Source of the DNA: Raphanus sativus
Taxonomy: Eukaryota; Streptophyta; Magnoliopsida; Brassicales; Brassicaceae
Length of the DNA: 64,000 bases
Direction: 5' to 3'
Assembly (NCBI RefSeq): GCF_000801105.2
Contig: NC_079516.1
Span: forward strand, 22,295,043-22,359,042
Shown here: positions 36,577-48,247 of the stretch, piece by piece
Position numbering within the stretch: position 1 is the stretch's first letter
How the letters are laid out: every line of letters starts with the position of its first letter
Notes under the pieces: model-generated
Seen by the model: only the letters and a program-made list of their open reading frames with translations
What the model was told of the DNA's origin: nothing
Database searches by the model: none
Translations under genes and position numbers: made by a program

Positions 36577-36780
36577 TCACCAACACAGCTTCTGCGAGAC
36601 AAATAAAAAACACATGTTTTCGATGCTATAAGATATAGGGGCCATTCTCAACGGACATTCTTGAAGCTTCGTTGTCACCCCTGGAATGATTCTTAAACAG
36701 AGACTAGACATGTCTGAATCTGGCAACTCAGCTAGAGGCAATGCATCAGCAACACGAGCGATCAATGTCATCTTCACCAT
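36577..36780 (-). pseudogene. SEC22: SEC22 longin-domain gene fragment (captured)
   Basis: The minus-strand ATG at 36780 opens MVKMTLIARVADALPLAE, the start of the R-SNARE SEC22, which works in ER-Golgi vesicle fusion. LPDSDM follows and then, after a frameshift, SLFKNHSRGDNEASRMSVEN, which belongs to the longin domain. Short deletions relative to the normal protein are evident, and the frame breaks after NGPYIL. The SNARE helix and membrane anchor are absent. It lies in the opposite orientation to the MCM6 fragment in the same Helitron. Confidence 0.8.
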
Positions 36781-37697
36781 CCTGGCTTATTCCTTCTTCT
36801 TAACAAACTCTCTGAAATTATCATAGAGTGATCAAGTGCATAAACATTGGGTTACTTTGAATTCAAGTGCTTCGGACAGAGTAAATATGTCCACTTCCCA
36901 AAGAATTATATGTCCACTTCCCAAATGCTACTTTTATGTTAGTTTCAGCTGCGATTTGTTTAGTGTTTAATGTTGTTTGAAATGTCAATTTGATCTCTTC
37001 CTTGCAAGTGGTGCAGCATACACATCTACTACATGTATGCTAAATAATTATCATAGTCAATTTATATAAACAAAAATAAACAAAAGATATACTTTATCCA
37101 ACAATAAACTATAATCAATATAATACATATATAATAAAATTCTTCTTTCCAAGGATTATATTTTATAAGTTAGTCAGTAAATATTTATTTTTGTGACAAA
37201 AAGTCAGTTATATTTATTTAAAATTCTAATAAATTATGTTGATATATAATAATAATAATACCTATAAGATTCTAACAAACATGTATATATAGCAAATATA
37301 ATCCTCAAATAGTTTTAGTTATAATGAATAAGTTACTTATTTTCTATTGTGTATATCATTAGTTTTAAGAAACAATGTATAAAAAACAAATTCATGAAAC
37401 AAATATATAACTAAGAACAAAAATAACTTCACTGTAATTAACCCAATCAACTGCAGTTTCAAGAAAATTTATGCGACTTAAACATTTCCAGAAATTATTT
37501 CAATTATAAAAAATAAAATAATAGAATAAAAGCAAAAAAAAATTATATTTTAAATCGTATATTAAAATAAATAGTTAAAAGTTGTAAGAAATTTATAAAT
37601 GTCAAATCTATTTTTAGTTAAAACAAATCAAACTTTTAAAATATATTTGTATTATTAGTTTATTTATTTGCCCGCCCGTAGGACGGATTTATCCTAG

Positions 37698-39560
37698 TCT
37701 TATTATATAAAGTAGAGTTTATTCTCCACATCACTAAATAAGAGAAGGAGAGCATGACACATGTCAATGGATTAGCAAATTAAATGCTCCTTTCGTTTGT
37801 TATCGATTCTGAATGGGCCGTTACAGCTTTATGCTTTGTTATTGGACTTTAATTATTTGTTTCTAGAAAAACAACCTGATATTGGCGCCGGTCTTCTTTA
37901 CGCAGGGGAACAAATATAGGGTTCATCCTTCTCTTCGATATCTTGAAGCTCAAGAGAAAATGGTGTCTTGCGGAAGTTTTCTTGCCACGAATCTCCATGG
38001 CAAATATCTTGCTCGAGATCAGTTCATTCCGTTTCGTACTTTTCTTCAGGACGTTACAAACTACATTAAATCACCATCAGTTACGACTGCCTTAACTCTT
38101 CCATCCATTCCTACCAAAATTTTATAATTCACTGCATCTTCCCTCTCTACAAGATGGTGGATCTCTAGCTATAAAAAAAGTTAGCTTTCATCCGTAAAAA
38201 TCATCCTCAAAGATCCTAGAAACACTAGAAAGTTTTGTTTCACTTGGATGGCTAACTCATCTATCTCTTAGAGTTCTTATCAAGTTTTCAATCTAAGAAA
38301 GTTTAGATTCTTTATTTGGTTCTTGCTATTCTCGTTCAGTTAATTTGTTTGTTTCTAATTTCCATTCTTATGCTCTTTGCATTACTGCTGATTTCTTATA
38401 ACCGGATCGTTTTGGAATGGCAGGACCTTCAAAATTCTATGCCAAAAGATACAGTTTTGGATGTTCTTAGAGTCGTAGTTGGTAAGGAGTCCAACACGCA
38501 ACACATCTTTCTGATGTATATAGGCTTTTTTATATGCTGTTTCATGATATCTTGATAAAAATGTTTTCTTTTCCCTTTAGATGTAAAAAACCATCCGACT
38601 CTCATAAATTGCAAGGCTTGAAAGGTAATATACAGACATCAACTTCTTTTTGCTTCCGTGTTATTTTTAGGAGAAGTTATTATAAAGAACATTCTTTGGT
38701 GGTCTTTAATGATTTTATGGTAATTGTGAACTCAATATGAATGCAGCATTGACAAGTTATTTGGTGGTGTGTTTAAGAAAAGTCAGAGCTGGTGTTCATT
38801 TAGGTGTGTATAACAACTTGCTTAGCTTCAAGTTCTCGAAAGCAAACTACTTTGTTCATCATCATTAAAGCCTATATTAACATTTGAAACTTTCTCCTTA
38901 ATGTTTGATTGTTATAAACATGGTTGTTGGAGGTGGGTAACCACTCTCAAAATCCTTGAAGAGAGCAGCGGCATTATCATCGTAAAGATGCCAAATGATC
39001 TATAGTAGATTTAATCAATAATAAAGCAATAAACTTTGTTCTGTTTTTTAGCTTTGATGATTAGCTTAGAATATGTTTTTAGAATATGTTTTTCTTTTAC
39101 AGATTTATGGGATCTTATAACAACACAGGGTTCCTACAATCTGAAGGACACCATCAAAGTTGGTGTGATGGCTCTTAAGCTTTTTTTCACTCTTAAGAGT
39201 CAAATTATATGTTACTTGACCTTCTCTTTAGAAATAATTTTTGTGAAGCTACAGAGAAGATGTCTCTCTGTTGCACTTAGCTATTAAGTTTATCACTTTG
39301 GACTTGATCCAAACTCTAATCAGCTTTAAAGGACGTGATGTAAGCGTTGATTAATGAATACTACTGTCTTTCAACATCTCCTTACTTCATGAGCTGATTC
39401 AGAATAAATTTAGATCTCTATATTGGTGATCTCTATGTATTCTTCACTGATAGTAAACATTAGTGTACTTCTACGGATTGGTGAATGAGGATCAATGTGC
39501 CTTTCATGTAAGGAACATAACTGTGAAACTCTCTCTACAGAATCTTTGCTATGGTGATTC
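37698..39560 (+). other. Exon-like fragments of unknown origin
   Basis: Several stretches look like damaged exons with splice-like borders: 37906-38127 (NKYRVHPSLRYLEAQEKMVS...), about 38405-38480 before GTAAGG (LEWQDLQNSMPKDTVLDVLR), and about 39105-39190 (DLWDLITTQGSYNLKDTIKV). I do not recognise the source gene or genes. The segment begins TCTTATTATATAAAG immediately after the CTAG of the previous Helitron, so it may be a second Helitron carrying gene pieces. No convincing 3' end was found. Confidence 0.35.
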
Positions 39561-39566
39561 TGCTGA

Positions 39567-40186
39567 TATTCTTATGAAAACATATCCCAAAACACGCCTT
39601 CCTCTCTTGGTTGATTGTGCTAAATAGGCTATCTACAAAAGACAGAATGCGGAGTTGGGGGATATCGGTTACTCCTACTTGTGTTCTTTGTGGTTTGGCG
39701 GATGAGACTCGTCAACACCTCTTCTCTGAGTGTGATTACAGTAGAGAGATCTGTGACTACTTCTTCTCCTCGGCCCATCTCACCCCTCCTCCTTTGATTA
39801 TGGATACTATCCATTGGATCAGAGCTCCAACTCAAGACAATAACATCAACCTGATCCTAAAGCTGGCTTACCAAGCCTCCCTCTATGTGATCTGGAAAGA
39901 AAGAAACTCTCGTATTCATACTCAATCGTCCAGGCCTGCAGCTTCTCTTATTCAGGACATTCAGAGTCTCCTTCGAACCAAGATGGACATCCTGACTAGA
40001 GAGCAAAAAAACCTTCCGTTGACTGTTACGCTCTTATCTTCCTGGCGTCGTCTCTTCGATAGGTAAGGGGTTTGGTTTTCATTTTATTCGTGTCCGGTCT
40101 CAGAGTGTAGTTTTTTATTTGTTTTGCTGTTTTTGTTTTGTAATTTCTTTTATTAATAAATCAGAAATTTAAAGTGAAAAAAAAAA
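39567..40186 (+). mobile_element. 5'-truncated LINE fragment with ORF2 C-terminus
   Basis: From about 39567 the frame HIPKHAFLSWLIVLNRLSTK runs through 39611-40066. It carries a zf-RVT domain (CVLCGLADETRQHLFSECDY, a C-x2-C-x7-H-x4-C type) and ends in SSWRRLFDR. A 3' tail follows, with a poly(A) run at 40177-40186. No RNase H follows, unlike the other LINEs here, so this is a different LINE lineage. No clear target duplication was found. Confidence 0.75.
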
Positions 40187-41160
40187 TGTTAAAAACAGGA
40201 TGTAACAAAGTTAAATATGAGACAAACGTAGTTCATCGCATCCATTTGACCATAAAGTTGAGGTAGTGCTTCCTTTCCCTCCTTGCTGTAATTGTGTTCT
40301 TTATCAACGATTCTGAATATTGTGGTCGGTGGTAAAACAGTTTTGACTGTGCGTGCAGCACATTGTTTCTATGCTTTCAGAGGTGTTAAAACATGTTGCT
40401 TCATTTAAATATATATATATATATTATATTTTTATTAAAATAATCATAAATTATTAAAAGTTTACAATTACTATTTTTTTCTTTACTTAAATAAAAACTA
40501 CGGAATTCTGACATATGACTAATATACATGTGAAAATTTATTATTTTAATATAAAAATTTGATAATAATTTGTGTCTCTTCCATAATTTTTGTTTAATTT
40601 TATATTATTATAATAAATTAAATAATCACATTAACTACAAAGTTAAAATTTAGAATTCTTTTGTATATGTTATATTTTTAATTTTTTTTTTAAAAACGAC
40701 TATAATTTACTTAAACTGTTAAAATTCTTATTTTTTTAAAAATATGATCAATGGTTAAACAGTTTCATTATAACAAGATACACATGATCTTAAAATTTAT
40801 GATCAATGCCATGTATATATTTGTTAACTATTATTTAAATGCTAAAATGTATAATAGAGTTTATAAACACCAACTATAATTTTTTTATAAATTCATCTCG
40901 CACATAGTGTTGGTTATCACATGTTTGTTACTCATATCTACTTCTTCTATAAACAGATAAATAACACAAACAAATATAATGAATCTTTAACTGGTTTTCA
41001 AAATAATTTTGTAAATTTATGTAAATTTTATTTTGTTTATATTCGATGAAATTTAGAAAAAAACTATTTCTAGCTATTTTATTTTGTACCATTGCTTACA
41101 AAATTCAATTATTTTTTGTAGGTTTCTATTGATTTTTTCTATCATGGATTTTGTATTTTA
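40187..41160. other. AT-rich gene-free stretch
   Basis: Nothing recognisable apart from very AT-rich sequence and short homopolymer runs. Confidence 0.5.
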
Positions 41161-42887
41161 TTTAGGGGGATTTTCCAAATATGACTCAAAACATGAGTTT
41201 AAATGCAAAATTATACCCAAACTTGAATCAAATTCAAAACTAACCTAAAAATCTTTTGAAGTTATAGTCAGATCTTTGTGACAAAAAAAAAACAAGAACT
41301 TATTTTTATGAATATAGCTCTGGTTAGTCTTCTGAGTCTTCTGAGATACCGTAACTCGTCCAGACAGACGATGTTCAGGGAAGTCGTCTGGTGTAGTTGA
41401 TCTTAAAAATAATTAATAAATTTTGTAAAAAATATTTTGATAAGTGAAGAATTAAAATCATATAATTATAAACAGTTTTAAGTGATATAAAATAAGATAT
41501 AATAAAGTTGAATTATTTTCAACATAGATGAGTGAAAGTAGTGAATCATGATACTCTTTGGTTTATGATTTGACAACATATGTTGTAGTATTGTATGTAT
41601 TCTTAAGGTTAGATTTTGAAAAGCTTAAATGGTTTTTTGAAAATTAGTTATTTTACCTATATGTGTTTATTTCTGTGTATAGTGAACACTTTTTAAGTTT
41701 AATTTGATTTTATGAAGTGTTTAGTTAGTTAAATTAGTTTATGGGTAATGTTTAGGGTCTAGAAGACTTACATGGAAGTCGTCTGAAACTCTTCTAACTC
41801 CCGCTAAAAATATTTTAGTTTCCCGCTAAAGATATTAAAATCGTCTAGGAAGTCTTCTAATAGAAGACTTACTTGAAAATCTTCTAAATCAAAAATATTT
41901 ATCTTAATTGGATTTTCTGTCTCCTTATGTAAAGAAAATTTTACACATTATCACTCCTCCTTTCAAATGGCTCCAACAAAAATGTAATATTCCTCATTCT
42001 AAAACTCTCCAACCTCCCTCTATTCTCTTTGAACTTATAAACACCAAATTTTATATCAATTTATTGTATTTGTCTAATGTCTTTCTCACTAATTTATCTT
42101 GTTTTTGCAGGTTTTTCATCAAATAGTTCTCATCTTCCACTCATTTAAAGGTATATCTATTAATTTTAGATATGTATTTTTGTGTGTTCTATAAAGGTAG
42201 ATTTATTTAATCTTCCACTCATTTTCTATGTTTTTAAACCATTTGAACATTTTTAGATATACATATTTTTCAGATCTTCCAAGAAGTCTTCCAGGCGACT
42301 TCCAGGAAGTCTTCCAGACGACTTCCAGGAAGTCTTCCAGACGACTTCCAGGAAGTCTTCCAGGCGACTTCAAGGAAATCTTCTGACGGAATCTTCTCCC
42401 ATGTCTCTCTTTGAAAACAGATCTGAGCGTTTTGGTATGTTTTTATTTCAGATTTTTCTTCATTTGGTAACCTCCTGTTGCATTAAGTTTTTACTTTTTT
42501 CCCAAACTAAAACTCTTCAAACTCACTCTAATCTCTTTGACTTGAAAACATCAAACTTTATATAAATTTTTCATTTTTCTCATGTCTTTCTCACTAATCT
42601 ATCTTATTGTTGCATGTTTTTAATCAGATGGTTCTCATCTTCCATTTGGATATGTACGTTGTGTGTTCAATAAAAGTATATTTATCTAATATTTCAATCA
42701 TTTTCTAGGTTTTAAGCCATTTGAACACTTTTATATGCAAGTTCATCAGATCTGGATTTGAATATGCAGGGTTTTCAATTTGGAAGACTTCCCAAAAGTC
42801 TTCTCGGAAGTCTTCTACAATATAATGCGCTAGAAAACTTTCTGGAAGTCTTCCAGAAGACTTCCAGAAAGTTTTCTTATAGAGTCT
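41161..42887. repeat. GAAGTCTTC-rich repetitive region
   Basis: The self-complementary words GAAGTCTTC, GAAGACTTC and GTCGTCTGG recur at about 41330-41395, 41760-41885, 42270-42395 and 42780-42870. The block starts near GATTTTCCAAATATGACTC, which looks like the end of a transposable element. It is cut on the right by the outer retroelement at 42888. Frames at 41908-42126 are not credible genes. Confidence 0.55.
42281..42390. repeat. 23-bp minisatellite, 4-5 copies
   Basis: AGGAAGTCTTCCAGACGACT+TCC units start at 42281, 42304, 42327, 42350 and (partial) 42373. Each contains the inverted pair GGAAGTCTTCC, so a single strand can fold. Confidence 0.9.
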
Positions 42888-43324
42888 TGATACTTGCTCA
42901 AATTACCCTATAGCAATATTACTCTCATCAATAGATCTTATCTTAACTAAGCTAGGTTGGAGATTTTCAAAGCAGTAAATAACAAGTAAATTAGAAACTG
43001 GTTTGAGCATGACAATTACTCAATAATGATTGGTTTGGGGTTAACAAGTATGATTAAATAGCTAGACTTAGGATTACTATTGAGGTTATCATGATTATAG
43101 AGGTATGAACGCATATATGAGATTCTTGCATGATATTAAAGAACCAACGATGCAATAGCCTAACTGTCATTATGACTATCTATTACTAGAACCGATGAAA
43201 CACCCTTTGGCGAGTCATAGATTAGGGCGTCGATCAGTGTGCTATCGCCGATGTCGATCGACAGTGCCCCGCGTCTATCGATCGATTACTCTATATGAGT
43301 ATCGATCGATGTGCTACTAGCAAG

Positions 43325-44569
43325 TGATACTTGCTCAAAATTACGGTATAGCAATATTACTCTCATCAAAAGAGGTCAATTGTAGTACTTAGGGATCGAA
43401 TCCACAAGGAGATGAGGAATCAATAGATCTTATTATAACTAAGCTAGGCTGAAGATTATTAATTGCAGTGAAATAAAAGTAACAAGGTAACTGGTTTGAG
43501 CAGTACAATTACTCAGGATGATTGGATGTGTTAACTAGTATGATTTAAAAGAGTTAGCTCTAAGGTTACTATTCAAGTCATCAGGATTATAGAGGTATGA
43601 TTCCTATGTGAGATGCTTGCATGATATTAAAGAACCCAACTAAGCAATAGCGCACCTTTTGTTGAGACCATCTAATAACTAGAACCGATGAACACACCCA
43701 TGGCGAGTCATAGATTAAGGCATCGATCGATATGATGTCGCATGTATCGATCGATATGTTGTCGCATGTACCGATTGTCATTTACCCTGCATCTATCGAT
43801 CGATCACTCTAAAGGAGTATTGATCGATGCTCTACTAGTAAGCTTTACCGATCGTAGGTTGAATACAGTTCACCAAACAATCACCCAGTCAGATGTCGCT
43901 TGTTCCAGGTAAACTGCTGGCTCGAAGAAGATAGATCCAAGGATTAAGCATGATCTTCTAAGATGAATATCACATGCTCAGTAATCATATTTTGGGCTAA
44001 TCCCTTATAACTATTTGAACCGTAAATCTAACAAATGTGTCTACTCAGACATAGCCAAGTAAGACATAGACAAAATCATAGAAAGCTTTCTAAATAGAAT
44101 AGATAAATAAATGGTGTTCAAGAATGCTCTCAATTTGACAACTCTCTCTCTCACCAAAACTATGAAACTAAAAACTATTGTAGAAAAACTGTTGTCTGCC
44201 AGAACATATAGGCAAGAATTAAATACTAGAATAATTAGGATAAAACACGTCAGGGGCATTATGGTAAATAGATGGTGTCTTGGGCTTCAAGTCGGTTGTG
44301 ACCAAATGCGGGCTTCTGCGGCTAAGTGTCGATCGAGAGCACTGAGTGTACATCGATCGACGCGCATCTCTCCTTGTCGACCTAGAGTGGTCGATACGGT
44401 TCTTCTCGGGTGTAAACTCTAAAATGCTTCAAAATGCTCCAACATTACCATATTTCTTCTATTAGCTCTTGAACCTGTAAATATGCAATATAGACCCAAG
44501 AATGGATATAATATATCCTAAAATACCAATATACCATGCCTAAAAGTAGTTCAAAATCATGGTATATCA
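43325..44569 (-). mobile_element. Solo LTR nested in LTR of same family
   Basis: A 1,245-bp LTR with ends TGATA/TATCA, flanked by GCAAG at 43320-43324 and 44570-44574. The flanking sequence on both sides is the same LTR family. It contains several TCGATCGA palindromes. A solo LTR arises when two LTRs of one inserted element recombine and lose the interior. Confidence 0.85.
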
Positions 44570-44852
44570 GCAAGCTTTAAGCGTGTGGTTGAATACAGTT
44601 CGCCAAGGAGTTTGCCAAGTCAGCTGTCGCTTGTTCCCAGCAAATTCCTAGCTCAAAGAAGATAGATCCAAAGATTGATATCTCTGTATTCATGTGTAGG
44701 TTACCTACTTCTACACAAGCATTACACATGATCATCTAAGATGAATATCACATGCTCAGGTATTCATATTTGGGGCTAATCCCTCATACCTATTTGAATC
44801 CTAAATCTAACAGAGGTGTTTACTCAGAAATAGCCAAGCAAAACATAAACAT

Positions 44853-44869
44853 AATCATAAAAAGCTTCA
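44853..44869. repeat. Target-site duplication of LINE fragment
   Basis: AATCATAAAAAGCTTCA here is repeated exactly at 46181-46197. Confidence 0.9.
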
Positions 44870-46180
44870 GTTGGTAATGGTGAAAAGATCCGCGTATGGA
44901 GGGATCCATGGTTGAGTTGTGATACTCCCCTAACCCCTATCGGACCTCCAACCCTTGCATCTTCTGATCTCCTTGTTAGCGACTTACTCTGTAAGCTCAC
45001 TAATGCATGTGATATTGATAAAATCAGACAGGAGATCCCACAGTATGAGGTGTTCGTGCGTAGCATCATCGCCAGCTCTGCTCCAGCAGAAGATAAAGTG
45101 GCATGGTTATTTGAGAAATCTGGACAATACTCCACGCGGTAAGGTTATGGAGTAGGAATGAGTTCTTCTCGAGATGTTTCACCATTAACTTTGTCCTTTG
45201 ATTGGCGGAAGAATATCTGGAATGTGCAAACAGCCCCAAAGATCAAGGATTTCTTATGGAAGTTGGTTAAGAAAGCTATCCCCGTGAGTGCTAATTTAGC
45301 CTCCCGTGGGATCACATCTTTCCCTTGCAAGACCTGTGATGGAGTAGAAGATGATCTACATGCGTTTCTTCACTGCCCTATAGCTAAGGAAGTCTGGGAT
45401 CTAGCCCCAATCCTTTGGACTCAGGCTCCCATGAGCTCATCTATGATGACTTTTATCACTTCATGCTCCTATATCAAGACGCTTCCACCGACTGGAGTCT
45501 CGATCCCACTATGGCCTTGGATCCTCTGGAACCTATGGAAGGCAAGAAACAAACGGTGCTTTGAGAATAAAGCTTACTCCAGTATGGAGATTCTGAACAA
45601 GGCGTTAAGGGATGCTCGGGAATGGCAGAGTGCGCAGTGCTCCCCAAACTCTACGCGGGAGGGAAATCAGCGAAGTGCTCATTTGAGAAACCCCCTTCCT
45701 GTGATCCAGACGTCTCCTGATGTGGTAACTTGTAATGTAGATGCAGCTTGGGACGTTAACTCCAGGTGCTGTGGGCTGGGAATTATCTTCTCCGGTCCAG
45801 TCCCTGTGAACTTTCAATCTCAACTGAGCTGTACTCGTCCATTTGTATCATCTGCGCTTATGTCCGAACCGCTTGCTGTTCGTCGTGCGGTGATGACCGC
45901 TGCTTTTGCAAACATTAAATCTCTCCTAATACTGTCGGATTCCTTGGACCTTATCAAGCTCTTGAATAAGGTGGAGTCTAAACCAGCATTGTTTGGTATT
46001 ATGTTTGACATCTACCATTTTAGTACTTATTTTGTTGTTATTTCCTTTGTTCATGTACCTCGTTTGAGTAACTGCGAGGCTGATTCCGTGGCTAAATCAG
46101 CCCTTGCTTTGTTCACTGTAACCTCCGTTGGTGGAGAATGAACTCTAGTATGAATGAAAATTATGTTTGACCAAAAAAAA
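44870..46180 (+). mobile_element. 5'-truncated LINE, 1.3 kb, with 17-bp target duplication
   Basis: Inserted into the LTR of the outer element. The 5' end lies inside ORF2 and the 3' end is an A-run after GTTTGACC. Truncation at the 5' end, an A-tail and a long target duplication are hallmarks of target-primed reverse transcription. Confidence 0.9.
44876..46141 (+). pseudogene. LINE ORF2 C-terminus (zf-RVT and RNase H)
   Basis: The frame enters as GNGEKIRVWRDPWL, typical of the region after reverse transcriptase in plant L1 ORF2. It continues to YSTR, where a TAA (45140-45142) interrupts, and resumes in the same frame. Next come a zf-RVT domain (APKIKDFLWKLV, then CKTCDGVEDDLHAFLHC, C-x2-C-x8-H-x3-HC type) and a plant-type RNase H (CNVDAAWD, SDSLDLIKLL, HVPRLSNCEADSVAKSA). 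It ends at 46141. Only one premature stop is obvious, so the copy is fairly young. The absence of the endonuclease and polymerase makes it inert. Confidence 0.85.
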
Positions 46181-46676
46181 AATCATAAAAAGCTTCATAG
46201 AATAGAATAGAAAAGGTGTTCAAGATTGCTCTCAATTTGATAACTCTCTCTCTCTCACCAAAAACAAAGAAACTATGCCTTTTAGAAAAACTCTTGTAAA
46301 AACCGTGTATGTGCCAAAACACATAGGTAAGACATAAATACAATAGAATTAGGTTAAAACTCGTCAGGGACGTTTAGGTAAATAGATGGTGTCTTGGGCT
46401 TCAAGTCGGCTGTGACCAAATCCGGGCTTCTGCGGTTAAGTATCGATCGATAGCACTAGATGTGCATCGATCGACGCGCGTCTCTCCTTGTCGACCTCGG
46501 GTGGTCGATACGGTCCTCTTGCGTGTGAACTCTAAAGTGCTCCAAAATGCTCCAAAATCATCATCTTTTTTCCATTAGCTCCTGAACCTATGCAATATAG
46601 AATCCAAAATAGATATAATATATCCAAAAACACTAATATACCATGAATAAAAGTGGATCAAATTCATGGTATATAA

Positions 46677-46692
46677 CTCCCCCAGACTTAAC
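46677..46692 (-). promoter_or_regulatory. Polypurine tract of outer element
   Basis: On the minus strand GTTAAGTCTGGGGGAG directly precedes the LTR. AAGTCTGGGGGAG-like tracts sit at this position in Athila-type gypsy elements. It would prime second-strand DNA synthesis. Confidence 0.65.
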
Positions 46693-48247
46693 ATTTTGCA
46701 TGTTCTCAAGCAAAAACAACTGGTAGTCTCTGGAAAAGGTTTGAAAACGGCAGGGACTCAAAATGTCTATAAGTCTTAATCATATCTTTCTAGTAGTGCA
46801 ATCCAAGTTATAAAGATCATAACTACAAAATCGCACTATACCATATCCTAGTATAGCAACCAAGTTCTCCTAGTCAGCAACTTAACCAATCATGTCTAAC
46901 ATTCCCCTCTGCTAACCTCATTTCTTGCATAAAGTAAATGTGTAGGCTTTACCTTGGGAGTATCGATCACAGGATGCAAGGATGTTCAAACAAGTATCTG
47001 GACCTTCAGGTAAACAATAGTTCCTATTCTTTCTCTCTACTAATTTCTCTCAGAATCAATTCTACTATAATGTAGATTTATTGACAAAGATTGGACAGAC
47101 TTTCATGAATCAAGCTTTAATGGTTTTAGCCACCAAAGCCTGTTCAGTTCTTTTTGACCTATATCCTAAGATTTATATGAAGCAAGCCTTAAAGGTTGTA
47201 GCCACCAAATCTTGTTCAAATCATTTACCTATAGAATTCTTATGAATCAAGTCTTAATGGTTGTTGCCACCAAGTCATGTTCGAATTATTTTACTAAATA
47301 TAAAATATAAATATAGATCTTTCTCTTTTTTCTTTTTCTCTTTCGTTTTTTATATATATCTAATCTAATCTAACCTAGAATTTCAAAATTGAGAGAGAAA
47401 GATGTATATACACAAGGCTTTACCTTCCAGACTTATTTGAAGAATCTGATCCCATGTATACCAAGCCCCAAGACAAGCAAGTGATGTCAGTATTAGGTTG
47501 GAAATCAGCTTTGGTTCCTTCAAACATTCTCATTAAGTGCAAACATAGTAGACAGATTGATCCACTTTAGTATCTCTAGTACTTATGTAATCAGTAAATC
47601 TAAAACTGGTCTAGAAAGTGGTTAATGACAAGCAATAAATCAATAAGATCATTGTCCCCTTCTTGACTCAATAAAAAAAATTTGAAAACATTTTTAAATA
47701 GGACTCAAAATAGTAGATAATAATTAGTAATCCCCCCTCCCCTCCAGACTTAAATTACACTGTCCCCAGTCTAAAACAGTCGGAGTTTATAAAAACCATA
47801 ATAATATAAAAGTGCTGAATTGAACAAGTTAGAACGTTATACCTGACCGATACCATATCGATCGATGTTGATAAAGAATGTCGATCGTGGCGAATGTAGT
47901 GTCATCGATCGATGTCGACTTGGTCGCGTCGGTCGATAGAGAAGGTACACGTCTACTTGGATCTCTTTTTTTTTAATAAAACCTGCATAGAATAATGACG
48001 AAAATAAGTAGTATTAGTAGATAATAGTAGTAGTAATACCTAATAGTGGGTTACCTCCCACTCAGCGCTTTGTTATAGTAATTTAGCTTGACTTTGAAGG
48101 TTAAATGACTTAGTTTTGTTTGGAGCAGTTGTTTGCTGGTGTGCAAACATCTCCTTCTTCTGTGGACTGAGTTGCAGCGAGGCTTCTTGTGGCATCATCT
48201 GATATGGTCCATCTCTGGTGCATATCTGCTAAGTCATCTGTTAGCAA
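46693..48247 (-). other. 3' non-coding region of outer element
   Basis: No protein is recognised. Bases 47105-47290 hold three imperfect copies of about 65 bp, each with ATGAATCAAG-type sequence, TTAATGGTTxTxGCCACCAA and TGTTC. A second purine-rich tract, minus strand AAGTCTGGAGGGGAGGGG, lies at about 47735-47752. TCGATCGA palindromes occur near 47860-47925. Confidence 0.5.

Larger units (their letters stand above)
42888..46676 (-). repeat. 3' LTR of outer element, twice interrupted
   Basis: The plus-strand left end TGATACTTGCTCAAATTAC (42888) and right end ATGGTATATAA (46676) match the ends of the solo LTR inside it. Removing the solo LTR with one GCAAG, and the LINE with one 17-bp duplication, leaves about 1,211 bp, close to the 1,245 bp of the solo LTR. 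The last bases are AA where the solo LTR has CA, so this older copy has mutated. Confidence 0.75.

Noticed and set aside
39567..40186. Target-site duplication for the plus-strand LINE fragment
   Set aside because: Only short A-rich matches flank it; no convincing duplication could be fixed.
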